From NCBI GenBank assembly GCA_965228615.1, contig CBDDHT010000004.1, forward strand, positions 1,860,001-1,924,000: a stretch of DNA of 64,000 bases. The letters are read 5' to 3'. The notes under the pieces were generated by a model, which searched no databases, was not told the DNA's origin, and saw only the letters and a list, made by a program, of their open reading frames with translations. The DNA comes from CBDDHT01 sp965228615. Its GTDB lineage: Bacteria > Pseudomonadota > Alphaproteobacteria > Rhizobiales > Methyloligellaceae. Numbering within the stretch: the first letter of the stretch is position 1; each line of letters starts with the position of its first letter. Below are positions 33,602 to 42,998 of the stretch, piece by piece. The translations under genes and the position numbers were made by a program.

Positions 33602-34807
33602 ATGAGTTCCGAGGCCCCGACACCAAACATCGAACCAGGATTTACGAAAAACGGCGTACCGGACTGGGAGGCGATCCGCGCTGAGTTTCCAGGAACGCGC
33701 AATCACGCCTATCTCGATATTGGCCGCAAAGCCCTGCTGCCTCTCACCGTTCGTGCGGCGATGAACGAATGGGTCGACGATGTTTACGACAATCTTGGCA
33801 AGACGGCCTTTTCTATGGCCGGTCAGGAAGAGACTCGGGAGGCGGTCGGTCGCGTATTCGGAGCAGAACCCCGCAATATCGCAATGACCAAAAACACGTC
33901 GGAAGGCATCAATATTGTCGCCAACGGATTCCCCTGGGAGACGGGCGACAATCTGGTCATCTCGAAACTCGAACATGAGAACAATACTTTCCCCTGGCGC
34001 TATCTCACCCGCAAGGGCATCGAAATCCGTTGGGCGGAACCTGACGATCAGGGACGGGTCACCGTCGATCAGTATCGAGAAGTCGTCGATGCTCGCACGC
34101 GCATGATCGCGGTCGCCTATGTGGCCTATGGCAATGGATATCGTGCCGATCTTCCGGCAATCGCGACCTTCTGCCGTGAGCGCGGGATCCGGATGATTGT
34201 CGATGCCATCCAGGCCATCGGCGTCCTGTCGGCTCCCATTTCGTCGCTGGGCGCGGATGTTCTTGCAACCGGCGGTCACAAGGCGCAGTTCAGCCTGACC
34301 GGTGCCGGCTTCATGGTTACGAGCGACGAAATGACATCCATGCTCACACCTCCCTATGCAGCCAAGTTTTCGTTCACGTCGCTTGACCGCATGGTTCGCA
34401 ATCTCGAGCTCGCACCGGACGCACATCGCTTCGAATACGGCAATCCGAATTTTCTAGGTCTGAATGTGCAGAAGCGATCGGCTGAGTTCATCGAGCAGGT
34501 CGGCCTCACCAATATCGAAGCCCGTGTGAAAGATCTGACGACTCATCTGATCGAAGAAGTTGAGCGCAGGCAGATGCGTGTGCTCACACCGCGACCGTGG
34601 GGAGAGCGCGCCGGTCTCGTTTCAATTGCTGTCGACCAACCATCGGACCAGGTTGAGGCCGCTCTCGCCGAGCGTGGTGTCATTGCGGCCTCGAAGGACG
34701 GCGCCATCCGCGCGGGCGTGCACTTCTACAACAATCGGGAGGATGTCGACCGGTTCGTCGAAGGCCTCGCTGAAGTGGTTCAAACGATGCCAGAGTCGGC
34801 AACGTGA
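33602..34807 (+). CDS. Class V PLP-dependent enzyme (SufS/CsdA-like fold)
   Basis: The 401-residue protein is an aminotransferase class V enzyme of the cysteine-desulfurase-like fold, with a TKNTSEGINIVANG cofactor loop, VDAIQAIGVLSAPI around the Asp/Gln pair, and the PLP lysine in ATGGHKAQFSLTG. The usual SufS cysteine motif (RxGHHCA) at the C-terminus is not present; the corresponding segment reads IRAGVHFYNN. Desulfuration of cysteine is therefore doubtful. Placed between the amino-acid importer and a threonine-aldolase-like gene, it probably acts on the imported amino acid. Confidence 0.75.
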   Translation: MSSEAPTPNIEPGFTKNGVPDWEAIRAEFPGTRNHAYLDIGRKALLPLTVRAAMNEWVDDVYDNLGKTAFSMAGQEETREAVGRVFGAEPRNIAMTKNTSEGINIVANGFPWETGDNLVISKLEHENNTFPWRYLTRKGIEIRWAEPDDQGRVTVDQYREVVDARTRMIAVAYVAYGNGYRADLPAIATFCRERGIRMIVDAIQAIGVLSAPISSLGADVLATGGHKAQFSLTGAGFMVTSDEMTSMLTPPYAAKFSFTSLDRMVRNLELAPDAHRFEYGNPNFLGLNVQKRSAEFIEQVGLTNIEARVKDLTTHLIEEVERRQMRVLTPRPWGERAGLVSIAVDQPSDQVEAALAERGVIAASKDGAIRAGVHFYNNREDVDRFVEGLAEVVQTMPESAT

Positions 34808-35877
34808 TGACGACGCCAATTCACATCGATCTGGTCAGCGATACCGCGACAAGTCCCAGCCCCGGCATTCGTCAGGCCATGGCTGAAGCGGAGGTCGGGG
34901 ACGAGCAGCGCGGTGAGGACCCGACCACCAATGCACTCTGCGAACGCGTTGCCGACATGCTGGGTCAGGAAGCCGCAATGTTCCTTCCCTCTGGCGTGAT
35001 GTGCAATCACGTCGCAATGGCCGTTCACTGCGAGCCAGGCGACGAGATCATTGCTGCAGAGAAATGTCATATCTGGAGTTCGGAAGGCGCAGGTGCGGCC
35101 ATTTTCTGCGGCTCGCTAATCCGCAGTCTCCCAACCAAGAATGGAGTCTATTCTGCCGAGCAGCTTGTAGGGGCAATCAATCGGGGCAAACCGAAAGCCC
35201 CCCGGTCCCGGCTCGTCCATATCGAACAGACCGTCAACCGCGGTGGGGGAACAGTGTGGCCGCTAGCAACCGTTCAAGCTGTCGCCGAGGTCGCGTCTGA
35301 AAATGGCCTCAAGGTTCATATGGACGGTGCACGATTGCTCAATGCCGTCGTTGCTTCAGGCGTTTCAACCAGGGAATTCGGAGAGCCGTGCGATAGCGTC
35401 TGGCTCGACCTCTCGAAAGGTCTGGGATGTCCATTTGGCGGAGTCCTTGCCGGAAGCAAGGCATTCATGGACGAGGCGTGGCGATGGAAATTTCGTTTCG
35501 GCGGTGGAATGCGCCAATCCGGAATGATGGCCGCTGCGGGCCTCTATGCTCTCGACAACAATATCGATCGGCTTGCGACCGACCATGACAATGCACGCCT
35601 TCTTGCGGAGCTGATTTCTGAAATCCCGGGCATCGCACTCGAATTCGAGGAAACAGCAACAAATCTGGTGTTCTTCGATATCGCCGGCACCGGACTGACG
35701 ACGCAGCATGTCTCCGATGCGCTGGAAAAACGAGGCATTCGGATTGGCTGTGAATCCGACACCTGTATGCGCGCAGTCACGCATATGGACGTCTCCCGAG
35801 CCGACATCGAAGAAACTGCGTCTGTTCTCAGGGAAATCCTTACAAGCGATGACGCGCGTTCAAACGCTGCCGAATAG
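34804..35877 (+). CDS. Threonine-aldolase-family PLP enzyme
   Basis: The 357-residue protein matches low-specificity L-threonine aldolase: DLVSDTATSPSPGIRQAM at the start, EDPTTNALCERVADMLGQEAA, HMDGARLLNA and the PLP lysine in LDLSKGLGCPFGGVL. Members cleave beta-hydroxy-amino acids to glycine and an aldehyde, though related enzymes act on other substrates. Its ATG overlaps the previous stop by four bases. It faces an enoyl-CoA hydratase-like gene tail to tail. The true substrate is likely set by the importer and is not known. Confidence 0.8.
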   Translation: MMTTPIHIDLVSDTATSPSPGIRQAMAEAEVGDEQRGEDPTTNALCERVADMLGQEAAMFLPSGVMCNHVAMAVHCEPGDEIIAAEKCHIWSSEGAGAAIFCGSLIRSLPTKNGVYSAEQLVGAINRGKPKAPRSRLVHIEQTVNRGGGTVWPLATVQAVAEVASENGLKVHMDGARLLNAVVASGVSTREFGEPCDSVWLDLSKGLGCPFGGVLAGSKAFMDEAWRWKFRFGGGMRQSGMMAAAGLYALDNNIDRLATDHDNARLLAELISEIPGIALEFEETATNLVFFDIAGTGLTTQHVSDALEKRGIRIGCESDTCMRAVTHMDVSRADIEETASVLREILTSDDARSNAAE

Positions 35878-35886
35878 ATGCACCAC

Positions 35887-36681
35887 TCAGCGCCCGCGAA
35901 ACTCGGGTGTTCTTTTTTCGGCAAATGCCGCCTGCCCTTCGACCCGGTCTTCACTTGCATCGCACTCGGCAACAAGCCGGGCACACAGGTCTCGATCGCG
36001 TGCCCCCTCGTCCTTCACGGCTTCCTCAACAATCGATTTCGCGGCCGCAACGGAAAGCGGAGCATTGGCTGCAATCTGTTGAGCGAGATCGTTCACAGCC
36101 TCATCAAGCAAGCCTGCCGGGACAGCACGATTGATCAATCCCCAGCGCAACGCATCGGCAGCTGAGAACCGCGCTCCTGTGAATAGAAGCTCCTTGGCGT
36201 GCTTGGCGGAAAGATTTCTGGTGAGGAGCAGTATGTCATCCAGCTTGTAGCCGATCCCAAGCTTTGCCGGCGTCACTGCAAACTCCGCTGTATCGGCCGC
36301 CACCTGCATATCGCAAAGCTGTGCCAGCTCGAGGCCACCGCCAATGCAAAAGCCTGCAACGCGCGCAATCGTCGGCTTGGGAAAAGTACGAAGCGCTGCG
36401 TAGGCCCTCGCCGTGACGGCATCATATTGCTTTCGTTGTTCGGGCGTCGCCCTGAGTGTGGGGAACTCGCTGATGTCGTTTCCCGCACAAAAGCTCTTGT
36501 CCCCGGCACCCGCAAGAATCAGGACCCGCACCTCACTGTCACCCGCACATGCCTCCGCATGATCCCCGAGAGCCTGCCACATAGCCAGCGACATGGCATT
36601 TCGTTTCTGCGGCCGGTTGATCGTGAGGCGTGCGACATGTCCGTCGCGCTCGATCAAGAGATCAGACGATGCGTTAGACAT
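35887..36681 (-). CDS. Enoyl-CoA hydratase/isomerase-family protein
   Basis: The 264-residue protein is a crotonase-fold enzyme with NRPQKRNAMSLAM near the N-terminus, the AGNDISEFP oxyanion-hole loop, and GFCIGGGLELAQLCDMQVAAD. AAGG GAG-type spacing (AAGGAG, 5 bases) supports the ATG at 36681. The catalytic Glu pair of classical hydratases cannot be confirmed by eye, so isomerase, hydratase or CoA-hydrolase activity are all possible. It is on the opposite strand to the amino-acid cluster, ending 9 bases from the threonine-aldolase gene. Confidence 0.8.
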   Translation of the reverse strand: MSNASSDLLIERDGHVARLTINRPQKRNAMSLAMWQALGDHAEACAGDSEVRVLILAGAGDKSFCAGNDISEFPTLRATPEQRKQYDAVTARAYAALRTFPKPTIARVAGFCIGGGLELAQLCDMQVAADTAEFAVTPAKLGIGYKLDDILLLTRNLSAKHAKELLFTGARFSAADALRWGLINRAVPAGLLDEAVNDLAQQIAANAPLSVAAAKSIVEEAVKDEGARDRDLCARLVAECDASEDRVEGQAAFAEKRTPEFRGR

Positions 36682-36812
36682 TTCAACTCCTTTTCGATTG
36701 CGAAGCATGCCGAAGCAATTGCCTCATCCGGTCACATGACCTAATACCAGAGGCGTACGCTCTTGACCCGTTCTATCGGGCAAAAACGTCGTCGAAGCAT
36801 CACACATCAGGG

Positions 36813-37325
36813 ATGAAGTGCATGGGTTGGCAGCAGGAAATCTACGATGTGTTGAGACGCCACGACGTGACCCACTTCACGTATGTCCCGGACGCCGGCC
36901 ATGCCGAGCTTATCGATCGCTCACTCGCCGATGATGACGTGCAATCCATACCATTGACGACAGAGGAAGAAGGTGTCGCCTTCGCTGCCGGAGCCGATTT
37001 GGGCGACGCCCGCGCTGTGCTTCTGATGCAGAGCAGCGGCGTCGGCAACTGCATCAATTTCCTCTCTCTGGTCAAAGGGGGCCGATTTCCGTTTCTGACT
37101 CTGATCAGCATGCGTGGCGAGTATGGCGAGGGCAATCCGTGGCAGATGCCGATGGGCCAGGCCGTTGCTCCTGTCCTTGAAGCCATGGGCATCATCTGTC
37201 TTCCCGTTGACGAACCGGACAATGTTGCCGAGACGGTCGATGCTGCTGCGAAAATGGCTTTCAAGTCCGGCAGCGGCGTTGCCGTCCTGTTAACCCAGAA
37301 ACTCATCGGCGCGAAGGCGTTTTGA
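36813..37325 (+). CDS. Sulfopyruvate/phosphonopyruvate decarboxylase-like alpha subunit
   Basis: The 170-residue protein carries only the N-terminal (PYR) domain of a ThDP enzyme. The TTEEEGVAFAAGADLG segment holds the conserved glutamate that activates thiamin diphosphate, and QSSGVGNCINFLSLV and ISMRGEYGEGNPWQM are typical of ComD-type subunits. An ATG 9 bases downstream is an alternative start. It is followed after 4 bases by the beta subunit. The pair should decarboxylate a 3-carbon 2-oxo acid to an aldehyde. Sulfopyruvate is one possibility, but no sulfonate genes (xsc, suyAB) are in view. Confidence 0.75.
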   Translation: MKCMGWQQEIYDVLRRHDVTHFTYVPDAGHAELIDRSLADDDVQSIPLTTEEEGVAFAAGADLGDARAVLLMQSSGVGNCINFLSLVKGGRFPFLTLISMRGEYGEGNPWQMPMGQAVAPVLEAMGIICLPVDEPDNVAETVDAAAKMAFKSGSGVAVLLTQKLIGAKAF

Positions 37326-37329
37326 GATC

Positions 37330-37944
37330 ATGACAAGCATGGAGAACCAAACCAGCCCTGCACCGAATTATCTGCTCGACCGCAAAGATGCGGTGCCGAA
37401 ACTCGTCGGCAATCACGAGGAGCTGTTGATCGTCTCCGGTCTTGCCGGTACGTCCAAAGATATTGCCGCGATCACCGATGACGGCTCCAATGCCTTCACA
37501 ATGGCCGGAGCCATGGGCGCTTCGACAATGATCGGGCTGGGATTGGCGCTCTCTCGGCCCGATCGACATGTACTCGTCGTAACCGGCGACGGCGAGCTAC
37601 TGATGAATGTCGGCGCTCTGGCGACCATCTCGGTGATGGCACCGACCAATCTCGGCATCCTATGCGTGGATAACGGTCACTACGGCGAGACGGGATATCA
37701 GAAAAGCCACACCAGTTGCGGGGTCGATCTGGAGAAAATGGCCATCGGCGCCGGTTTCAATGTCACAAGCACGATTGAACATGAGGCCGATCTCGAACAG
37801 GGCGCACGGATGCTGCGGCAAAGCAACGGCCCAAGCTTTGTGGTCGTCCGGGTCAAGCCTGACCCGCCCCCGGCCTTCAAACGGTTGCTGGATCCTTCCG
37901 CTGCGCGGGTGAGGTTTCGGACTGCCCTGTTAGGCAAACCCTGA
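37330..37944 (+). CDS. Sulfopyruvate/phosphonopyruvate decarboxylase-like beta subunit
   Basis: The 204-residue protein is the ThDP-binding (PP) domain partner. The magnesium/ThDP motif is seen as GDGELLMNVGAL followed by CVDNGHYGETG, about the usual 30 residues. It completes the split decarboxylase with the upstream subunit. The first 13 residues are variable, so the start is supported mainly by the 4-base gap. The aldehyde product would need a downstream enzyme that is not visible here. Confidence 0.78.
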   Translation: MTSMENQTSPAPNYLLDRKDAVPKLVGNHEELLIVSGLAGTSKDIAAITDDGSNAFTMAGAMGASTMIGLGLALSRPDRHVLVVTGDGELLMNVGALATISVMAPTNLGILCVDNGHYGETGYQKSHTSCGVDLEKMAIGAGFNVTSTIEHEADLEQGARMLRQSNGPSFVVVRVKPDPPPAFKRLLDPSAARVRFRTALLGKP

Positions 37945-38007
37945 CCCACCCGGCTGGAGCAATTGTACTTGATGTCACCTGGTTGCGTTTAACCCGGTCC
38001 AGCCTGC

Positions 38008-38655
38008 TCAACCGCCACCTTCCGGCATCGTACCGGGCCTGATGTACTGAAACATGTGCGGGACATAGTCTTCCTTGCCAAGGTCGACGCCGTGGTTTCG
38101 CAAAATTGCGTAAGCGGTCATCAGATGGAAGTAGAACTGGGACAGCAACCAATCGCGGACATATTGCTCACCGGTCATGTCGAAGGTCATGCCGTTCGGT
38201 AATTCCAGAGCGATTGCACGTTGCCCACCCTCATCAAGTGCCCCTGGTTCCAATTCTTCCAGCAATACGAGGGCTTCGGCGATTCGGGCTTTGGCGTCGG
38301 CGAGCGAGCCGGGATGTTCACCGGCATTTCGACCTTCCGATGCCACATCTTCCAGGGTCGAAGGCACGGGTAAACCGCGAAGGCGGAAGACTGCCTCTTG
38401 AGATTGAAAGCACGCGAACCGGATCTGCGATGCAAGTGGAAACATGTCCTCTGCGAGGCGAAGCGACATGAGCGCTTCCGGGTCTCCGCCCGATAGCCGC
38501 TCAGCCTCGGCAGCCTTGTCGGTCCAGGCAGCGAGACTCCGCAGCATTTGAGTGAAGGCCGGTACGAGAAACGTCGACAGCAAGATTGTAGCTCCCGATA
38601 TCGGTTTTAGTCTGGCCGAAACATGGTCATCAGCCAAGCCGTCCGCAAGGCGCAT
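38008..38655 (-). CDS. DUF1993-family protein
   Basis: The 215-residue protein shows the DUF1993 pattern: FLVPAFTQMLRSLAAWTDKAA near the N-terminus, RLAEDMFPLASQIRFAC, and FYFHLMTAYAILRNHGVDLGK near the C-terminus. These are four-helix DinB-like proteins of unknown function. The first 27 residues are not conserved in the family, and a TTG at LSTFLVP could be the actual start. It converges with the decarboxylase genes. Confidence 0.72.
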   Translation of the reverse strand: MRLADGLADDHVSARLKPISGATILLSTFLVPAFTQMLRSLAAWTDKAAEAERLSGGDPEALMSLRLAEDMFPLASQIRFACFQSQEAVFRLRGLPVPSTLEDVASEGRNAGEHPGSLADAKARIAEALVLLEELEPGALDEGGQRAIALELPNGMTFDMTGEQYVRDWLLSQFYFHLMTAYAILRNHGVDLGKEDYVPHMFQYIRPGTMPEGGG

Positions 38656-38686
38656 CTTGAGACGAACCGGCTCCGATCAATTGCGA

Positions 38687-40558
38687 TCAGGTCTCGTAAA
38701 TATATATTCCCGGAGCGTCACCGAGCGGATGGCCAAGGGTTGTCGTTGCGCCCGGCGCAGTTGCCGCAGCCTTGCCATGGGAATTGCTCTCAAGCCATTC
38801 CGCCCACTCCGGCCACCATGATCCATTCTTGACCGGTGTTTGAGCCGTCCAGGAATCCGGATCGAGATACTGGCTTTCTGGCCCTTGTGTGGAAACCTGA
38901 TAATGCCTGCGTGGATGTCCCGGCTCGGAGACAATGCCGGCATTGTGCCCGCCACTCGTCAACAGGAACGTAACCTCCGTATCGGTCAAGAGGTGAAGCT
39001 TGAAGACCGATCGCCATGGCGCGACATGATCGGTCTGGGTTCCGACCGCGAAGATGGGTACCCGTATGTCGCTGAGTGCGATGGGGCGCCCGTCCACCAG
39101 ATACCGTCCGGTTGCCAGATCGTTGTCGAGAAAAAGCCAACGAAGATACTCCGAATGCATCCGATAGGGCATACGGGTCCCGTCGGCGTTCCAGGCCATC
39201 AGATCATTCATGGCTGCCCGGTCGCCCATCAGATATTCGCGAACCATGCGCGACCAGACGAGATCGTTTGACCGCAACAGCTGAAACGCACCACCCATCT
39301 GCCCTGAGCCGAGAAAGCCTTGCTCCCACATCATATCTTCGAGAAACGCGAGTTGACTTTCGTTGATGAACAATCCCAGCTCGCCTGGCTCTGTAAAATC
39401 CGTTTGGGCAGCAAACAGCGTGAGTGACTTCAACCGATCGTCACTATCGCGCGCCATGGCAGCGGCAGCGATGGATGCAAGCGTCCCGCCGAGGCAGTAC
39501 CCCACCAGATGAATAGCTTGGTCCGGGGAGGTTTTTCCAACCGCATCGAGGGCTGCATTGACGCCGAGCTTGCGATAATCGCTTAGACCGATGTCGCGAT
39601 GCTCGGGTCCTGGATTGCGCCAGGAAATCATGAACACATTGAAGCCGCGCCCGACCAGATACCGCACCAATGAGTTTTGAGGCGATAAGTCCAGGATGTA
39701 GTATTTCATGATCCAGGCAGGAACGATCAGGACAGGCTCGGCATTAACCTCCGATGTCGTGGGCGCATAGTGAATGAGTTCCATCAGTTCATTGCGGTAG
39801 ATAACCTTTCCCGGGGTAGCCGCCACATCGCGTCCGACGACAAAGTCCTCGCTTCCCTTTACCGGTTTACCACCGAGGATTCGTTCAAAATCTTCCCAGA
39901 AATGCAGGCTGCCTCGAACGAGATTGCCGCCTGCTTCGCTGGCGGTCCGTTGGAGAACTTCCGGGTTCATCCATGGGAAGTTAGCCGGTGAAACCATGTC
40001 CAGGAGTTGGCGTGTTGCGAATTCGACGACTTTTTCATGCTGCGCGTTGACACCGCGAACATCGCTCGTCGCCACCGACCACCATTGCTGCGTCAAAAGA
40101 AAACTCTGATAGATCAGATTGTGTGGCCAAGCCTTCCAGGCGTCGGAACGAAACCGGCGATCCTGTGGAAGCGGCTCGATGCATGGGGGTGTATTGCCTT
40201 CTTGCCGGGCACAGTGAGCTGCATAGAGCGCAAGACGAAGCACTTTTCGAACGGCTTTCTCGGACAGCTGAACCTGCTTGCCCGGCGATGTCGCGAGATG
40301 CAAAGCCCAATCGAAATACGCCTCGAGAATGACTGCCGGGGAAAGACCCGATGTCCATCGTGCCAGAGCTGCGTGGAAGGAACGGTCAAGGACCTCCGGC
40401 ACGGCGGTCGATGTATAGGAATCTCGCAGGAACCGATGGAAAAGCGGATTGGACGATGTCACCGGGTTATCGCGCTGTGTGACGACCTGGCGATTTGCCA
40501 CGAACTGACGTCCCTCAGGTCCGGTAGGCTCAAATGTTCTGTCGACAATCTCTGACAT
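38687..40558 (-). CDS. phaC: Class I poly(3-hydroxyalkanoate) synthase
   Basis: The 623-residue protein polymerises 3-hydroxyacyl-CoA into PHA granules. The lipase-like box is GYCLGG, with the catalytic cysteine, and the catalytic aspartate/histidine region includes TQTDHVAPWRSVF and LLTSGGHNAGIVS. The N-terminus has PHB polymerase features, and the length suits class I. Starting at MSEIVDR avoids an unneeded 13-residue extension. A terminator-like hairpin and a phasin-like gene lie just upstream. Confidence 0.88.
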   Translation of the reverse strand: MSEIVDRTFEPTGPEGRQFVANRQVVTQRDNPVTSSNPLFHRFLRDSYTSTAVPEVLDRSFHAALARWTSGLSPAVILEAYFDWALHLATSPGKQVQLSEKAVRKVLRLALYAAHCARQEGNTPPCIEPLPQDRRFRSDAWKAWPHNLIYQSFLLTQQWWSVATSDVRGVNAQHEKVVEFATRQLLDMVSPANFPWMNPEVLQRTASEAGGNLVRGSLHFWEDFERILGGKPVKGSEDFVVGRDVAATPGKVIYRNELMELIHYAPTTSEVNAEPVLIVPAWIMKYYILDLSPQNSLVRYLVGRGFNVFMISWRNPGPEHRDIGLSDYRKLGVNAALDAVGKTSPDQAIHLVGYCLGGTLASIAAAAMARDSDDRLKSLTLFAAQTDFTEPGELGLFINESQLAFLEDMMWEQGFLGSGQMGGAFQLLRSNDLVWSRMVREYLMGDRAAMNDLMAWNADGTRMPYRMHSEYLRWLFLDNDLATGRYLVDGRPIALSDIRVPIFAVGTQTDHVAPWRSVFKLHLLTDTEVTFLLTSGGHNAGIVSEPGHPRRHYQVSTQGPESQYLDPDSWTAQTPVKNGSWWPEWAEWLESNSHGKAAATAPGATTTLGHPLGDAPGIYIYET

Positions 40559-40791
40559 GACTGGCTTGCCTGTATCGCAGTGTGCATCGAAACGCATGCC
40601 TCATCGACATACCAGCAACGAGTTCGCGCGGGCCTGACCAAGATCAGATCTTCTCCGCGCGTCAGAAGGCGCCATGCTTCGACGGAGTCGCTGGACGGCT
40701 GCAAGCCTCTGTCTTGTCGCGTGTCTTCGTCCCGGAACCAGTTCCCGCAGCCGGGCGACTCGTACCAGAGCCACTCGGAAACGATAAAATA

Positions 40792-40818
40792 CTCCAACCG
40801 GAATCTGTCCGGTTGGAG
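40792..40818 (-). terminator. Terminator between phasin-like gene and phaC
   Basis: On the minus strand a perfect 10-bp stem (CTCCAACCGG / CCGGTTGGAG) with a 7-base loop is followed by TATTTTAT. It lies 52 bases after the phasin-like stop and can end that transcript or reduce read-through into phaC. Confidence 0.7.
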
Positions 40819-40869
40819 CTTTGTAGCCTTGCAATAGGGTGCTTGCCGATCGGCAAAAGCCTGTCTGCC

Positions 40870-41289
40870 TTACGCCGCTTTTTCAGCCGCCACTGCGACT
40901 TTTTTCATATCCTGGCTCTTCTTCGGTGAAGGGCTTTGCGTTTGCGCCAATACCGGTGTTGCGCCAGCTTCCGCCGGCAACGTCCATAGCCCCATCATGA
41001 GCGTACTCATATTGCTGGCGTGGCTTTGGTAGTGCTGCAACATGGCCTCCGTAAACCTGCCTTGCAGCGCGACCACGTCCTGTGCGTTGGAACATGCTGA
41101 TATCTCTGCTGGCAGGTGCGCATAAGCCTTTGACCGCTCACCGATCAGATCAAACATTTCCCGACTGCAACCCGCCCATGCCTGAACCATCGATCCGTTC
41201 AGAGTTGCGAGTGTTTGAGCGTTGTTCTCTGCAAATCGGGTTATCGGCTCGGTTGTAAAAGGGGCCATCCCCTGAGGAGTTTCAAACAT
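40870..41289 (-). CDS. Phasin-like PHA granule protein
   Basis: The 139-residue product from MFETPQGMAP is amphipathic and mostly helical, with the phasin-type pattern of NNAQTLATLNGSMVQAWAGC and AEISACSNAQDVVALQGRF. The end is alanine/lysine rich (KKVAVAAEKAA). Its position directly upstream of phaC fits a granule-coat protein. A much longer frame upstream lacks signs of a real protein, so the shorter start is preferred. The family match is moderate. Confidence 0.68.
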   Translation of the reverse strand: MFETPQGMAPFTTEPITRFAENNAQTLATLNGSMVQAWAGCSREMFDLIGERSKAYAHLPAEISACSNAQDVVALQGRFTEAMLQHYQSHASNMSTLMMGLWTLPAEAGATPVLAQTQSPSPKKSQDMKKVAVAAEKAA

Positions 41290-41467
41290 CGTGACTGACC
41301 TCACTCTTCGATCTTCCCGCCTGGAGAGACACTCGCAAGGCGGGTGCTTGATGGTCATTATGACCATGCAACCGGAGCGTGCCGTGATCTGAGTCAGCGA
41401 TGGGTGCGACAAATCCGACATTCCGAACCTGCCTGTCCGGCAAGGCGTCTGCTTTATGGCGAACGGC

Positions 41468-42358
41468 TCACTGTTGGATGGAACTGATGAGCATTTTTGA
41501 TCGACGAGGATTCTTGAACAATGGCGTATTCCGCAATCTGAGAATGCGATTGCGCCCCTGTTCTGCAATGTACACGGATCCATCCTTGCCAAAGGCAATT
41601 CCCTGAGGCTTTGCGACATTGTTCAGAATTGTCTGGAGATTGCCGTTTACAAAGCGCAAGACACGTCCCTTATTGCGGTCCTCCGTGATCCAGAGCGCGC
41701 CGTCCGGAGCAAAGGCAATCTGATCCGGCTTGTTGAGGCCAGTGATCAGCACGTTGGTGGCTTCCGAAGAAACCTCCAAAATTCGCCCTGTATGCGTTTC
41801 AGCAACATAGATCCGATCATCGTTTCCGATCGCCAGCCCTTCGGGCCCCTTTAATCCCGTTGCGATCGGCGTAACGCTGCCATCACCGGACAACACAACG
41901 ACCCGCCCGGCTGACTTTCGGTCTTCCGCAACGACCAGTTCACCGTGAACATTGCGCTGGATGCCTTCCGCCTTATTGAGACGAGCCACAACGCGGTGTG
42001 CATGATTCTCCAGATTCAAGCGGAGAATGCGACCATCTTGGACTTCCTCCGTCGCGTAAAGAAAAGGCCACGACAGCAAGAGACCATCGGGCCTGTGCAG
42101 CCCGGTCATTATGATATCAAGTCTGCGATTGCGAATATGGGCGATTTGGCCACGCCCATTATCTCGTTCAAGACTGGCGTATAGAGAGCCGTCTTGGGCA
42201 ACGACGATATTGTCGACACGCTCAATGTTGTCGACAAAAAGTTCATAACGCCATTGCTCTGCCGCTCGAGGATGATTGCCCCCCAGCAGATAGGTCGCAG
42301 TGGCTAAGATTGGAACAGCAGCGATGCAGAGAATTCTGGCAGATCTGGAAAGCGCCAT
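41468..42358 (-). CDS. Exported NHL/SMP-30-like beta-propeller protein
   Basis: The 296-residue product has a signal or anchor helix at about residues 6-26. It then shows repeated propeller blades of the NHL/SMP-30 type: VVAQDGSLYASL, GLAIGNDDRIYVAET, IAFAPDGALWITED and IAFGKDGSVYIAEQ. Such folds occur in gluconolactonase-like enzymes and in scaffolds, and the catalytic metal ligands of SMP-30 are not obvious. It stands alone between the phasin-like gene and a small zinc-ribbon gene. Confidence 0.75.
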   Translation of the reverse strand: MALSRSARILCIAAVPILATATYLLGGNHPRAAEQWRYELFVDNIERVDNIVVAQDGSLYASLERDNGRGQIAHIRNRRLDIIMTGLHRPDGLLLSWPFLYATEEVQDGRILRLNLENHAHRVVARLNKAEGIQRNVHGELVVAEDRKSAGRVVVLSGDGSVTPIATGLKGPEGLAIGNDDRIYVAETHTGRILEVSSEATNVLITGLNKPDQIAFAPDGALWITEDRNKGRVLRFVNGNLQTILNNVAKPQGIAFGKDGSVYIAEQGRNRILRLRNTPLFKNPRRSKMLISSIQQ

Positions 42359-42451
42359 GGAACAGCCTCCGGAAACACGGAAAAACTTGTTCCATACTCA
42401 CAGCAATTACCATGCCGAAAGCTGTTGCGATGTCAGAAATGCAAGGTGGTG

Positions 42452-42604
42452 CTAGCTGTTACGCCAACTCGCCTTGGATTTGCATGTCTTGCAAACACGT
42501 TCGCCAGACCATTCACTCGGGAACGGCTCACTGCAGATAAGACACTTGCGCGTCTTACGTTCGGTGCCTTTGTCGGCCTCCGGTTTCTTGTATGTTTTTG
42601 CCAT
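42452..42604 (-). CDS. 50-residue zinc-ribbon-like protein
   Basis: Translation gives a lysine-rich start (MAKTYKKPEADKGTERKT), then CLIC and CKTC separated by 17 residues, and a short basic tail ending SWRNS. Two CxxC pairs suggest one zinc site. The codon use looks ordinary. The function is not recognised; small ribbons like this often act in nucleic-acid contacts. It is flanked by the propeller gene and a non-coding gap. Confidence 0.6.
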   Translation of the reverse strand: MAKTYKKPEADKGTERKTRKCLICSEPFPSEWSGERVCKTCKSKASWRNS

Positions 42605-42998
42605 TTATTGATCTCACAACCCACTTCGGTGCAAGCGGGCTTCGTAACTCCCAACGATACAATCTACTGCCGTCCCTGGTCCTGAGAGGCTACGCGACGC
42701 CGCGGGGATATGGTTTCAATTCGATACGGTTCTATGCAGGTGTGTCACAAGTCGACACTTTGGACTTTTGCGCTCCACATACCGCGCTGGACGGCGGAGT
42801 GGATTACAGCGCATACTGCATAAATCCGATTTCCTTTAAGAAATGGTGATTTTCTCGCGGTTTTCAAGCTGAGGCGTAGCATTTTCCAGCGCTGCGGTAT
42901 AGATCAAGATCGCTTTTCCCGGTGGAAAATTGTCAAAAAAGTGTCTGGCCGGACTGATCAGGCCATCGGGAAGGCATTCGTTTGCCCTTCAGAGTCCA
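42605..42998. other. Intergenic region without a recognisable gene
   Basis: These 394 bases lie between two minus-strand genes. An 85-codon plus-strand frame (42592-42849) overlaps the start of the zinc-ribbon gene and has no recognisable motif or ribosome site. No strong hairpin or regulator box was found. Confidence 0.45.

Noticed and set aside
36813..37944. A sulfonate (cysteate/sulfolactate) degradation pathway from the ComDE-like decarboxylase.
   Set aside because: No sulfoacetaldehyde acetyltransferase, sulfolactate dehydrogenase or sulfite exporter belongs to this cluster, and the family also covers phosphonopyruvate and other substrates.
42592..42849. An 85-codon plus-strand frame in the gap after the zinc-ribbon gene.
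   Set aside because: It overlaps the zinc-ribbon start, has no ribosome site and its sequence has no protein-like motif.
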